Assembly: GCF_024297185.1 (NCBI RefSeq)
Contig: NZ_JANCTD010000011.1
Location: forward strand, 36,946-100,945
Length of the DNA stretch: 64,000 bases
Reading direction: 5' to 3'
Source of the DNA: Lewinella sp. JB7
GTDB taxonomy: Bacteria; Bacteroidota; Bacteroidia; Chitinophagales; Saprospiraceae
Positions 38,501 to 47,315 of the stretch are shown here, one piece after another. Made by a program: the position numbers and the translations under genes. Numbering within the stretch: position 1 is the stretch's first letter; each line of letters begins with the position of its first letter. Under the pieces are notes generated by a model. It searched no databases, was not told the origin of the DNA, and worked only from the letters and a program-made list of their open reading frames with translations.

Positions 38501-40771
38501 GCAGTACCCGGAATTCTGACGATCACGCCCCTCCCCGTGACCATCAGGCCGAAGCCGGCAGCCATGACCTACGGAGACCCGATCCCCACGATCGAATACG
38601 AATATCTGTTTGCGGGTGATGTGGATCCCACGGTCGCCGACGCCGTGCAACAGCAGCACCGGACGACACTCGGGCAGACGGACGGAGTAGCGATCGTGAA
38701 CGGCATTCCGCTGGTCAATGGCATCCCCCTCGTGAATGGTATTCCGCTGGTCGACGGCCAGCCCTACATCGACGGCAGCGACGACGGGATCGACAACGGC
38801 GTGTCTTTACTAAACCGCACCTTTTACGTCAGCGAAAATACCGTGAGCAGCGCCCCTACCGCCGCCGCCTTCGGCATTCCGCTGGTCAACGGCAGCACTA
38901 CGGCCAAGCTCTTCCGGATCGGCGTTGATGTGTTCACCATGCCCTCCATCGAGCAGGGGGATGACTCCGCCCTGGTTCCGGGTACGGCGTTGGTGAACGG
39001 CATACCCCTGGTCAACGGGCAGGCGCGACTCTTTGGCATCCCGCTCGTGAACGGCATTCCGCTCGTCAATGGCATTCCGCTGGTGAACGGCATTCCGCTC
39101 GTCAACGGCATTCCGTTGGTGAACGGCATACCCCTGGTCAATGGCGTGACGCTGGTCAATGGCATCCCCCTGGTCAATACCGAGGCGCAGGGGCGGGTAG
39201 CCCGCATCCTGGATGCGTTCGGGGGTAGCCTGGTAACCCTGAATTCAGCCGATGCGAATCTGGACGCCACCGACACCCTGAAATTTGCTCCGGTGACTCT
39301 ACTGACGGGCCTCACCGTCGGTACTCAGTACATCGTTCCCGGAGCCCTGATCAACGATCAATTGCTCGTCAGCTACGAGACCGCGCCGCTGGAGATCAGT
39401 CGGGCGACCCTGGTGGTATCCGTGAATGACGAGGCCATCACGTACGGCGAATCGCCCACGGGATCGGCCGCCATTACGGGCTTCGTGCTGGACGACGACG
39501 CAGGCACGGTCTTCCCCAATGGTCTGACCTATACGACCAGCTGCACCCATCCCTGCCCGGTAGCGGGACCCCACACCATATCGGCCGGCACGGCGCCCTT
39601 CCCCCAAAATTATGAACTGGTCTTTACCGACGGACAATTAACCGTGAACCGCAAAGCCCTGACCGTTACGATCGAGGATGCAAGCGTCACTTACGGGGGG
39701 CCGATCCACCCGACCTTCCGGTACGCTGGCTTTATTGCGGGCGAGGATGCCTCCGCTGTATTTCCCGAAGAATTCACGACCACACCGACGGACGGATGCA
39801 CGACCGCGACCGAGATTCAGTTCGTGAATCCGCCGCTTACGGACAACTACGCCGTGACCTACGCCTCCGGTGCCCTGACCATCCATCCGGCCACCCTGGA
39901 CATTAGCGTGCGGGATGAGGTCATTACCGTTGGCGATCCGATTCCGACGACCTTCTCCGCCACGGTAACCGGCCTGCGGTGCGGAGAAACTACGGCACCC
40001 GAAATCATTTACTCCGTGCGTCTGCCCGACCCCGTCCTGCCCGGCGTATATCCGATCGAGGCCCGCCTCGCCGCGGGCAGTCCGTACCTGGCGAGGGTAA
40101 CGGGAGGTTTCCTGTACGTTAATCCGGCCGGAGGCTGCTCGGATAAGATCAGGGTGCAGATCGAGTGTAAGGAAGACCTGGCGATCCCGGTCGTCATCGA
40201 CGGCGTGAGCTATTCCAAGCGGCTGAGCTTCAGCTATACCAACCGGAATCCGTATCCCTACTACGTACCCGCGGGTCCCAACAACCGCCTGACCCCCGCC
40301 GGCGCCGCCAGTAAAACCGCCGCTACCCTACCGGAGGTATTCCTGGCCAATACCCACCACGCCTTCGATGTTTATGCGAACAACGACCGGGTAAAGTGGG
40401 AACTAGAAACCTTCGGCTGCGTCGATAAATCACGTACGGGCTCACAGGCCAACCCCTGTACGCCGGTAAGCAGCCCCTCGCTCGTGTTGTCGCCGACTTA
40501 CCTAAAGGAAGCTTCCCCTTCTGTTGCTATCCTGCAGACCTACCCCAATCCGGCCGCAAGTGAGCTCCGCGTCAATTTTACATTACCGGAAACGGGAGAT
40601 GCGCAGCTGACGCTGATCGATCTGCTGGGCCGGGTGGTCTGGACGAAGCAATTCACGGAAACCGACGAGCAGGCGATCGTCCTCGACCTGACGGACGAAC
40701 CGCCGGGAACGTTCATTCTGCGACTGCAGTACAGCGATGCGGTACAAACGGTAGTCGTGATCAAGGAATAG
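35525..40771 (+). CDS. T9SS-exported subtilase-like protein with GIPLVN repeats and MBG-type domains
   Basis: This secreted protein of 1748 aa starts at ATG 35525; an in-frame TTG at 35504 is less likely. Order: signal peptide, a beta-helix-like N-terminal part rich in N and G (about 60-230), an S8-like peptidase domain (about 385-790), MBG-type domains (several VTYGGPI/TYGDPIPT starts, about 915-1530), a run of GIPLVN hexapeptides (1058-1218), and a C-terminal T9SS sorting domain (LQTYPNPAASELRVNF, last 80 aa). In the peptidase, D397 (VISDS), N524 (TSAGNF) and S742 (FFGTSAAAPHV) are in place, but the His position is E441 (SDEGRAML), a sedolisin-like arrangement. Its substrate is unknown. It is followed four bases later by an adenylate cyclase gene. 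Confidence 0.88.
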   Translation: MNIHTHQGTVGSVPLFAYSLPARLRAAAAPLLFLVGWLVLSSSVGAQNVRTYTTTGGSDDWLDASAWSCRGGGCNANPVPTKQLDRQVVIIGHTINYRLNQAIVVPASGSITIRDGAVLHLSSNLNVRAGGVVTINKGRLDIGPGVLNNAGLLDATDAVIVKDGNFINDGETILNRSCLDLVEGNFNNNGRLRGEGAVTTQNGNINNNGDWAATGILYCASGNASKVPGAEDCAGVARYCECVSGNCDILPGYRSTTKVEELIGSELTSLAADYDPDNPPTPRIYRIQANEVLIDIIVVDGFRQQVVDLLNNTYGIPSAAFIDNGVNQLLITVYFPINQLGSLNGRGDIINYVRPAFPAISNAGLITSQGDTAQGSFLARGGFGLDGSGMKIGVISDSYSSNQAGLNADIGNGDLPGGDDAVTEVPVIVNGSPITVAGSDEGRAMLQIVHDVAPQAELFFRTGFISAGNFAAGITDLAENYDCDVIVDDLTYLTEPFLKDGLVAQAVQQATRDEGVTYVTSAGNFASRSYEGTLAAGGSYHDFGGGDVLQQVNLDVGFYLLVLQWEDNFYSIGETAEGTVEDLDIYLTENDGSVLYGFNRNNLGGDPIEVLPFEVVNPTSTNIRIERGPGSEGGPVKFKYVVFLAGDRGVFDAEYMSTTPGSGNSTIVGHANAEDALTVGAVRYNNTGAVESFSSTGGTPIAGEAALRQKPDFNGPNGVNTSVGFGSLDVEGDGVPNFFGTSAAAPHVAAAAALLLEARQKFGLAATAETSGAWVRDLLRRTASHGGAYDPVGGYGFVSTLAAVDEFATPTPRLTALNIQNLAEGRQPGEVAFNLILEGAFFDETTLVFFRDQILDIISISPDRTRAEVLVPPFIGNPPIYVFNPPNVPVTNGTDGGTSDTLTFEDIPLTDVRIVAENQSKHYGAPLPELTYRIESTGEPIDPAVLPLIEAAISLETAATTGSLIVDVGYAITPVWDPAALDPAVAELYRLEAVPGILTITPLPVTIRPKPAAMTYGDPIPTIEYEYLFAGDVDPTVADAVQQQHRTTLGQTDGVAIVNGIPLVNGIPLVNGIPLVDGQPYIDGSDDGIDNGVSLLNRTFYVSENTVSSAPTAAAFGIPLVNGSTTAKLFRIGVDVFTMPSIEQGDDSALVPGTALVNGIPLVNGQARLFGIPLVNGIPLVNGIPLVNGIPLVNGIPLVNGIPLVNGVTLVNGIPLVNTEAQGRVARILDAFGGSLVTLNSADANLDATDTLKFAPVTLLTGLTVGTQYIVPGALINDQLLVSYETAPLEISRATLVVSVNDEAITYGESPTGSAAITGFVLDDDAGTVFPNGLTYTTSCTHPCPVAGPHTISAGTAPFPQNYELVFTDGQLTVNRKALTVTIEDASVTYGGPIHPTFRYAGFIAGEDASAVFPEEFTTTPTDGCTTATEIQFVNPPLTDNYAVTYASGALTIHPATLDISVRDEVITVGDPIPTTFSATVTGLRCGETTAPEIIYSVRLPDPVLPGVYPIEARLAAGSPYLARVTGGFLYVNPAGGCSDKIRVQIECKEDLAIPVVIDGVSYSKRLSFSYTNRNPYPYYVPAGPNNRLTPAGAASKTAATLPEVFLANTHHAFDVYANNDRVKWELETFGCVDKSRTGSQANPCTPVSSPSLVLSPTYLKEASPSVAILQTYPNPAASELRVNFTLPETGDAQLTLIDLLGRVVWTKQFTETDEQAIVLDLTDEPPGTFILRLQYSDAVQTVVVIKE
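38698..39180 (+). repeat. Coding repeat of GIPLVN hexapeptides
   Basis: The subtilase gene encodes 12 copies of GIPLV here, mostly as GIPLVN hexads, plus variants such as VAIVNG, TALVNG and VTLVNG. The longest uninterrupted run is six copies near 39039-39146. Synonymous codons differ between copies (GGCATTCCGCTGGTC, GGCATCCCCCTCGTG and others), so the copies are old or selected at the protein level. A regular six-residue period suggests a beta-solenoid or extended fibre. Confidence 0.9.
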
Positions 40772-40775
40772 CGAG

Positions 40776-42797
40776 ATGCCAGCAGGAGGAACCATATACC
40801 GGAAAATTACCGCGGTCACAGCGACGGGAGCGAGGCTAGTGCGCGTGCTGCTGATCCTGATCCTGGGAGTGACGCAGGCGGTGCGGGCGGCCGATCCGCC
40901 CGTCGACAGTCTACGCGCCGTACTCGAAACGGCCAAGAGCGACACCCTCCGGCTGAGGACGCTGCTGGAACTGAGCACGCACACCTTCCGGTCGGACCCC
41001 AATTCCGCCATTGCGTACGCCGAGAGTGCGCGTCAACTGGCCCGCAGGATCGACGACCAGACCAGCCTGGCCTACGCGCTGAAGAACATCGGATTGGCCT
41101 ACTACATCAAGGGGGATTACTTCGAGGTGCTGGAGAACTGGCAGCGGTCGCTAGAGATTTTCGAAGCCATCGACGACCGGCTGGGGATTAGTAACCTGAC
41201 CAGCAACATCGGCGCGGTGTACTTCAACCAGGGTGACGACCCCAAGGCCCTAGAGTACTACTTGCGCTCCCTGCAGGTATCCGAGCAAATCAGGGATTCC
41301 CTCCGCATTGCCACCGCCCTGAACAACATCGGGGCGGTATACTTCAACAACACCAACACCCACGACCGGGCCCTCGATTACTACCTGCGGGCCCTAAGCA
41401 TCAGTGAGGGGGTGAATGACCTGGAAGCCATCGGTACCTCGGCGGTCAATCTGGGAGAGATCTATCAGGACAGGGGTGAATTCGAGCGGGCGATCTTCTA
41501 CTTCGAAAAGGCGCTCGCGGCCTACGAGCAGTCGGGAGGAAACGCGCCCTACGCGCTGTACAATCTCGGAAAGACCTACGCCGCGAAGGGTGAGTACCGG
41601 AAGTCCCTGGAGTACCACCGGCGCGCCTATACCGTGGCCGCCGGACGGGAAGCGCGGCTGGAGATGGCGACGGCGCTGGTCGGCATCGGTCAGACACAAC
41701 TGCTCAGCCAGCAAATGGAGCAGGCGGCGGAGACCTTCAAACGGGCACTTTCCCTCGCCCGCGAGGTAGGCTCCCTGGTTCGCATGAAGGATGCGTACGA
41801 AGGCCTCACCGAAGCCTACGCCCGGCAGGACGACTACCCGGAAGCCTTCCGGTACCAATCCTTACTCAACTCCATCCGGGATACGCTCTACACCATCGAA
41901 AAGGACAATCGCATTCAGAGTCTGCAGTTTCAGTTCGACATCGAAAAGAAGGAGAACCAGATTGCGATGCTCAACAAGGACAATGCGCTCAAGGAGGTAC
42001 AGATCCAACGCGCGCATACGGTACGCAACCTCCTGTACGCCCTTGCGCTCTTTCTGATCTTCACCGTGGCGGGAATTTTTTACCAGTACTGGTTCGCGAA
42101 GAAAAGCAACCGGCTCATCCAGAAGGAACGTAATCGCTCCGAACGGATCCTGCTCAACATCCTACCCAGCGATACCGCCGAGGAACTCAAGCAGAACGGT
42201 TTCGTAAAGGCCAAGCGGTACGAACGGGCCACGGTGCTGTTCACGGACTTCAAACGGTTCACGGAGTACGCCGAACACTATTCACCGACGGAAGTAGTCA
42301 AGAGCCTGGACTACTATTTCCGCGCCTTCGACGAGATCACCAGCCAGTACCAACTGGAAAAAATTAAGACCATCGGGGATTCCTACATGTGCGTGGGCGG
42401 CCTGCCGGTCATCAACGATACGAATCCCGTCGACGCCATTAACGCCGCATTTGAGATGGCCGCATTCGTCCGGAGCGTCAAGATTGAAAAGCCGGAAGGC
42501 ATCATACCGTTCGACATGCGCATCGGCCTCAGTACCGGTCCCGTGGTCGCGGGGGTCGTGGGCACGAAAAAGTTTCAGTACGACATCTGGGGCCCGACCG
42601 TCAACATCGCCAGCCGCATGGAGACCTGCTCCGACGCCGGTCGCATCAACATCTCCTTCTTCACCTACGAACTTATCCGCCACCACTTCGCCTGCACCTA
42701 CCGCGGCATGATCGAGGCCAAGAACGGAGAGCAATTACAGATGTACTTCGTGGACCGGCCGCTGGTGGAGAATCCGGAGGTTGCCGGGGTAGTTTAA
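40776..42797 (+). CDS. Membrane TPR-class III adenylate cyclase
   Basis: This 673-aa protein starts four bases after the subtilase stop, so the two are probably one transcript. It has an N-terminal hydrophobic signal, about seven TPR repeats (residues 80-380; for example NIGAVYFNQGDDPKALEYYLRSL), a coiled segment, one membrane span (about 418-442, LLYALALFLIFTVAGIFYQYW) and a C-terminal cyclase domain. The metal-binding Asp residues are D491 (LFTDFKRFT) and D535 (IGDSYM), and the substrate-specifying pair K531 and D603 (YDIWGPTVN) indicates ATP rather than GTP. Periplasmic TPRs would sense protein partners and the cytoplasmic domain would make cAMP; that is an inference from topology. Confidence 0.9.
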   Translation: MPAGGTIYRKITAVTATGARLVRVLLILILGVTQAVRAADPPVDSLRAVLETAKSDTLRLRTLLELSTHTFRSDPNSAIAYAESARQLARRIDDQTSLAYALKNIGLAYYIKGDYFEVLENWQRSLEIFEAIDDRLGISNLTSNIGAVYFNQGDDPKALEYYLRSLQVSEQIRDSLRIATALNNIGAVYFNNTNTHDRALDYYLRALSISEGVNDLEAIGTSAVNLGEIYQDRGEFERAIFYFEKALAAYEQSGGNAPYALYNLGKTYAAKGEYRKSLEYHRRAYTVAAGREARLEMATALVGIGQTQLLSQQMEQAAETFKRALSLAREVGSLVRMKDAYEGLTEAYARQDDYPEAFRYQSLLNSIRDTLYTIEKDNRIQSLQFQFDIEKKENQIAMLNKDNALKEVQIQRAHTVRNLLYALALFLIFTVAGIFYQYWFAKKSNRLIQKERNRSERILLNILPSDTAEELKQNGFVKAKRYERATVLFTDFKRFTEYAEHYSPTEVVKSLDYYFRAFDEITSQYQLEKIKTIGDSYMCVGGLPVINDTNPVDAINAAFEMAAFVRSVKIEKPEGIIPFDMRIGLSTGPVVAGVVGTKKFQYDIWGPTVNIASRMETCSDAGRINISFFTYELIRHHFACTYRGMIEAKNGEQLQMYFVDRPLVENPEVAGVV

Positions 42798-42806
42798 AAG
42801 GGGGTA

Positions 42807-42897
42807 AAATTTCAAATTTTCAATTTTCAATTTGAAATTTAAAAATGGCGTGGATGCTCGCTTCGCTCGTTTCAGGTCGAGGCGTTGCACGCCGAGA
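42807..42897. repeat. Single copy of the 95-bp repeat
   Basis: One unit of the family at 34660-35360 lies in the 406-bp gap after the cyclase: an AT-rich arm (TTTCAATTTTCAATTTGAAA), GCTCGCTTCGCTCGT, then GTCGAGGCGTTGCACGCCGA. The rest of the gap to 43203 holds no gene and presumably the next promoter. Confidence 0.8.
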
Positions 42898-43203
42898 GGA
42901 CATAAGGGGCGGGGCCGCGGGTGCAATGAATACAGGTAAAGCGGCCTCATTCCGCATCCACTCCAGTTACCTGCGTACAGAAATATCACCTCCGGCAATT
43001 CGAGACGTGTTTTACCGCTCTTCCGTAGCGATCACCCCATCCAAATAGCGCTAAAGAACGGGCTGCATTCAGATGATCTTTTTTAAATGTGAACCCCGGT
43101 TTTCCCGTATTTTCCTACTTGTGATGAACAGACTGGGGGCGAAGATCTACCGGCCGCTCGTGACCGCGCTCGTTACCCCTTGATTTGAAGAAATAGGTTT
43201 GCC

Positions 43204-44022
43204 ATGTGGGTTACTCCGATTGGCTCAGTGGAATTTACGCTAACACCAAAGACTCATATCCGTATGCTCCCGTCAACCTCTATACCCGCCGGCAGGGGGC
43301 GGGCTGGGGCGGCGATCAAGATTTCCGCCGTACCACTTCCCCCCATAGGTCATGATTCCCCCTTCGAGCAGCTGATGGCTCAGACCAATGTCTACTGCTA
43401 TTCGGTGGATTATCAGACCGGTCGGTTCCGCTACGTCAGTCCGGGCATCTACCGACTGCTCGGCTACAACCGGGACACCTGGCAATTTAGCGGACCGCAG
43501 GAAGCCTTCCGGCAAGTCCACCCCGACGATAGAGAATGTGTAGTCAAGATTTACGCGGAGATCAAGCGCGAGCTCCTTCATCAGCCCATTACGGCGCGCG
43601 GCGACCTCAGCTTCGTCTTCACCTGCCGCATGCGCACCCAGCAGGGGCACTACCTCCACCTCAGTCACCACCTCTCCTTCCCCAACTTCGATATGCGTGG
43701 CCGCCCCCTCGCCGACCTTACGCTGGTATCGGACATCACGGCGCTGAAGGCTCCGCACTACTGCCAACTCCTCGTCCAGTACACCAACGGCACCGGCGAA
43801 AAGACCGTCGTATTCTCCTGCTCCCCTACCGTCGACTTCTCCCGCCGCGAGATTGAAGTGCTGCAACTCGTCGCCATGGGCCTCGACAGTCACGAGATTG
43901 GGCGGCGGCTGTTTATCAGCTACCACACCGTCTGTACCCACCGCAAGAATATGTTGCGCAAGGCGGGAGTGAAGACGCCAGTGGAGTTGGTGGGTTGGGG
44001 ACGGGGGGTGGGGTTGGTGTGA
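43204..44022 (+). CDS. PAS-LuxR transcriptional regulator, second paralogue
   Basis: This 272-aa protein repeats the architecture of the regulator at 18929: a PAS-fold domain (about 55-185, with NVYCYSVDYQTGRFRYVSPG and LVSDITALKA) and a LuxR helix-turn-helix (about 213-272, with FSRREIEVLQLVAMGLDSHEIG, then ISYHTVCTHRKNMLRKAGV). The first ATG at 43204 is kept; an internal ATG at 43264 is possible. It is followed by a stem-loop and then by the LGFP-repeat gene, with a decayed third copy of the regulator beyond that. Its targets are unknown, but the LGFP gene is a fair guess. Confidence 0.88.
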   Translation: MWVTPIGSVEFTLTPKTHIRMLPSTSIPAGRGRAGAAIKISAVPLPPIGHDSPFEQLMAQTNVYCYSVDYQTGRFRYVSPGIYRLLGYNRDTWQFSGPQEAFRQVHPDDRECVVKIYAEIKRELLHQPITARGDLSFVFTCRMRTQQGHYLHLSHHLSFPNFDMRGRPLADLTLVSDITALKAPHYCQLLVQYTNGTGEKTVVFSCSPTVDFSRREIEVLQLVAMGLDSHEIGRRLFISYHTVCTHRKNMLRKAGVKTPVELVGWGRGVGLV

Positions 44023-44418
44023 GGGTTTGAGCTACTTATTCCAAGACCTGGAAAATACCTAGAGCTAGCGATTTGATCACGAAGGATGCGATACCCAACT
44101 TTGACTATAGCCAACGCACCATAGTCAAGAGATAGTAATCCTTTCTGTGGTAAAACATACGACTAAGTCGGGCATCCGTGTGACTAGAAATGTCATCACC
44201 CACGACCACCAACACCGTATCGTGCAAAGGTAAAATTGGTAGACTTCTTAGAAATCAACACCAAAGCACGGACATGAAAGTATGAGCCCTGATAAACTAG
44301 GACCGGAAATTAAGGCGTAAGCCGGAATATTTCCCTACCCATCATATCGACTCCTATAATCATCGCGGGACACCAGGATTGAAATCTAAGCTATTCATTC
44401 ATACTAAATGATTGAGTT
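44023..44418. other. Intergenic region with a stem-loop, no gene found
   Basis: These 396 bases between the regulator and the LGFP gene hold no coding frame I can support. The only clear structure is the hairpin at 44101-44128. Confidence 0.5.
44101..44128 (+). terminator. Stem-loop, possible terminator
   Basis: A perfect 8-bp stem TTGACTAT/ATAGTCAA encloses a 12-base loop about 80 bp after the regulator's stop. It lacks a strong T-run, so a terminator role is tentative. Confidence 0.4.
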
Positions 44419-46272
44419 ATGGCTGATTCAAGATCTACGTGCCAGGGCGGTGAGTTCGACGGACACAAGCTGGCCACCCCGCGCGACGAGGCCCTCTGCG
44501 GTCAGGGCGGTGGCGTGGTTGTCGCCGGTCAACCGACATCCGATGGTTGTATGGGAGGCTCCGTCGAGAACTTTTCCGCCACCCGGGGGCAAGCCTTACA
44601 CTTCAATTCCTTGCGCAACGCCGCGGCCATCTTCGGGGAACGGGAGGAGGTAGCCCTACTGCGCAGATTGAGCGCGGCGGCCGTGCCGGCGACGGATGCC
44701 CTGCTCAGCATAGAACCCGAATATATTGAAAGGCTTTCCGAAGCCGGGCAACGTATTGAAATCATTGCCTCCAACCTGATCGACCCCGAATTTGACGGGG
44801 TTTTGTACACGGAGGAGGACCACCGGTTCTTCGTAAAGATCGGCCGGGAACTGGCGGAACGCACCGGGGATGATGTATTTCCGGAACTCCTTGAAACGGC
44901 AACGCAGGTCGCGGAGCAGCACCTCAACGTCAGGGCACTCGAAGTGCGGGAGCGCTTCGGAGGTCTTCCGCAGCCCCCCGACCTGGATGTTAGCGATACG
45001 GACTTGAACCTGACCTCACCGCTCGGTAACCTTTCCAACTTGACATATGACCTGTCACCGGTCTTGATGCACCATCACCACCGACTGGATAAGCTGGACC
45101 TGATGGTAGACGTAGATACGATCACCGACTTGATGCATTCCGCCCGTGCGGAAACCGCGATCGCCGCCAAGGCGGACCAACTGGGTGCCCTGGCCGCTTC
45201 CCCGCTGGGCGAGGTCACCCCCGTCCGGGGAGGGTTCGTGCGCAGGTACGCTGATTGCGACATTTACTACTCAGATACCACCGGCGCCCACGAGGTACAC
45301 GGGGAGATCCGGCGAAAGTACTCGCAGGTAAACGGTCCCACCCTGCTCGGGCTGCCCACCACCGACGAAACCGGGTGCCCCGACGGGAAAGGTCGCTTCA
45401 ATCACTTTGTGAAGTCATCCATATACTGGACGCCCACTACCGGCCCCTTCTACGTCAGGAACCCCTGCCGCTTCCGCTGGGCGTCCCAGAGCTGGGAGAC
45501 CGGCCCCCTGGGCTATCCCGTACGGGATGAGGAATCTTTGTCCGCCGCCTACCCCGGTGGCGGCCCCACCATGTACTGGTCGCACTTTCAGAACGGCATG
45601 GTCTTTGGCCGGGGGGGCGATGCGCAGGAAGCGCTGGCCGCTACTGCGACCCGACAACAGGTTCTGGATGCCCTACGTACCACGATCGACCGCAGGATGC
45701 CTTCCTTTGAGTTGGACACGGGCATCTTTTCGTACACCGTCCGTGGCGGGCTGCACGGCGTAGACTTCCTGGGCGTAGACGACTGGCAGTACGGCTTTTA
45801 CGGCTCCGTCCCCCGCACCCTACGCATTCGCGTCAATGGCTTCGTAAGTGTCCCCCTCGCGCCGGATCCGACTTTCCAAATCGAAATGGGACTTCGCTTC
45901 TCCACCCGGTGGCCGATCGGCAGCTTCTTCTACCCAACGACGAAGAAGTTTGTCGCGACCCTCATCCACACCAGGATTTCGGTTCAGGGTATCGCTTCCG
46001 GCACCATTGCCGGTATGATACAAAAGGCAATCTGGTCGGCTTTCACCCCAGGTCCGGCCGATCCCGAGATCACCGACAACTCCATGGTCATCACTTCGAT
46101 TCCCACCGGTGCCAATCAGAAACCGGGAGCCGAGAACCTCGACTTCCTCGACGTGATGCTCATGGCCGACGGCTCCCTGAATGTTTTCGTCAACCCCCTG
46201 CCGGCGATTGCGGGTGGATTCCGGAGGTACTTTGCTCAGAATGCACTGAATTCAGCATTAGAGAATCTTTGA
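44419..46272 (+). CDS. LGFP-repeat protein without export signal
   Basis: This 617-aa protein contains two to three LGFP repeats (about residues 280-395): YYSDTTGAHEVHGEIRRKY, LLGLPTTDETGCPDGKGRFNHF, IYWTPTTGPFYVRN and GPLGYPVRDEES. LGFP repeats are found in cell-wall or envelope proteins of other bacteria. The N-terminal 30 residues are polar and Cys/Gly-rich and no signal peptide is visible, so location is uncertain. The C-terminal half is beta-rich with no recognised domain. It lies between the second PAS-LuxR gene and its pseudogene relative, an arrangement that suggests insertion or duplication here. Function unknown. Confidence 0.75.
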   Translation: MADSRSTCQGGEFDGHKLATPRDEALCGQGGGVVVAGQPTSDGCMGGSVENFSATRGQALHFNSLRNAAAIFGEREEVALLRRLSAAAVPATDALLSIEPEYIERLSEAGQRIEIIASNLIDPEFDGVLYTEEDHRFFVKIGRELAERTGDDVFPELLETATQVAEQHLNVRALEVRERFGGLPQPPDLDVSDTDLNLTSPLGNLSNLTYDLSPVLMHHHHRLDKLDLMVDVDTITDLMHSARAETAIAAKADQLGALAASPLGEVTPVRGGFVRRYADCDIYYSDTTGAHEVHGEIRRKYSQVNGPTLLGLPTTDETGCPDGKGRFNHFVKSSIYWTPTTGPFYVRNPCRFRWASQSWETGPLGYPVRDEESLSAAYPGGGPTMYWSHFQNGMVFGRGGDAQEALAATATRQQVLDALRTTIDRRMPSFELDTGIFSYTVRGGLHGVDFLGVDDWQYGFYGSVPRTLRIRVNGFVSVPLAPDPTFQIEMGLRFSTRWPIGSFFYPTTKKFVATLIHTRISVQGIASGTIAGMIQKAIWSAFTPGPADPEITDNSMVITSIPTGANQKPGAENLDFLDVMLMADGSLNVFVNPLPAIAGGFRRYFAQNALNSALENL

Positions 46273-46329
46273 GGGAATATACCGATGTAACGGGCTACAG
46301 TTATTGCGAACAATGCTGACCAGATCAGT

Positions 46330-46842
46330 CGATCTGCAATGGACTGGGGATGCCAAACTTGTAGCGGATTCCCATGACGACTGCAGTGTTTGCTTCCGGT
46401 ACATGACCTTCAGATTGTTTGGATTGGCTCTTGTGCGGAGAACCGGGCAACTACCTCCACCTGAGTCACCATCTCTTCTTTCCTGATTTCGGTATATGCG
46501 GCCGGCCCCTCGCTGATTTCTATCTGGCATCGGACATCACCCTCTGAAAGTTTCACGAGCTTGTTAGCTGTAAATACACTCTCCCCCTACGGATCCACCC
46601 GCTGCAAAATCCTCTTCTTCAGCTGCACCGCGCCGTGACCGAGCTTAACTGCCGATAGATCGAAATCCTCAAACTCGCAGCCTAGGGCCTCGATAGTCAC
46701 ACCATCGCTAGGTAACTTTTATCAGCTACTATACGGTTTGTACCCACCGCAAGAATATGCTGCGCAAGGCGGGGGCGAAGAGCCCGGTGGAACTGGTTGG
46801 GTGGGGACGGGGGGTGGGGGTGGTGAAGGCGGGTGGGTAAAT
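46330..46842 (+). pseudogene. Decayed PAS-LuxR regulator
   Basis: Fragments in several frames match the regulator at 43204. One reads GNYLHLSHHLFFPDFGICGR then PLADFYLASDITL before a stop (about 46446-46547). Another reads KILFFSC, then, after stops, EILKLAA and GLDSH (about 46600-46700). A third reads SYYTVCTHRKNMLRKAGAKS followed by PVELVGWGRGVG (about 46724-46842). The order is that of the intact protein. Stop codons and frame changes between the pieces show it is inactive. The N-terminal sensor part is mostly gone or unrecognisable. Confidence 0.85.
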
Positions 46843-47315
46843 GTTGAATTATACCTAGCCCTGGTGATTGAGTTCCCGCTTTATTATCCCAATTTTTATC
46901 CTAATTAGATTGAATCAAGATGGGTAAATGGAACCTTTGCAATTCAGTACATCTTCATTTAACATACATAACTTTTCATCGCTAGAGTTTATGCTATCAA
47001 AAGCAATATAATATTCTAATCTGTACAACAAAGCTGTGAGTCAATTAATATAACATTTTATTCAGAAGCTAGACTATTTTAGTGTCACGACCTATTAAAA
47101 TCACTACATCAACAATTTTAAATTCATGCCCTTTCAAAATCGGCGCATTCCAGAAACTTAACAAATGACTTTACTCTAAATGCAATTGCATTGCTCCACC
47201 AGACTAACAACAAACAGAGGATGGATTCATCAACGGCCCTAATTCACAAATAATTTGTAGTACACACTAACAATTTATTTAATTTAAACAAATTATCTTA
47301 CATAAAAACGCCAAA
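46843..47315. other. AT-rich intergenic region, start of AT-rich island
   Basis: Base composition changes sharply here from GC-rich to AT-rich and stays so until about 49.7 kb. No gene was found in these 473 bases. The region presumably holds the promoter for the two AT-rich genes downstream; a specific promoter is not resolved. Confidence 0.6.

Noticed and set aside
35525..40771. Recent slippage artefact in the GIPLVN run
   Set aside because: Neighbouring copies use different synonymous codons, which assembly error or fresh slippage would not produce.
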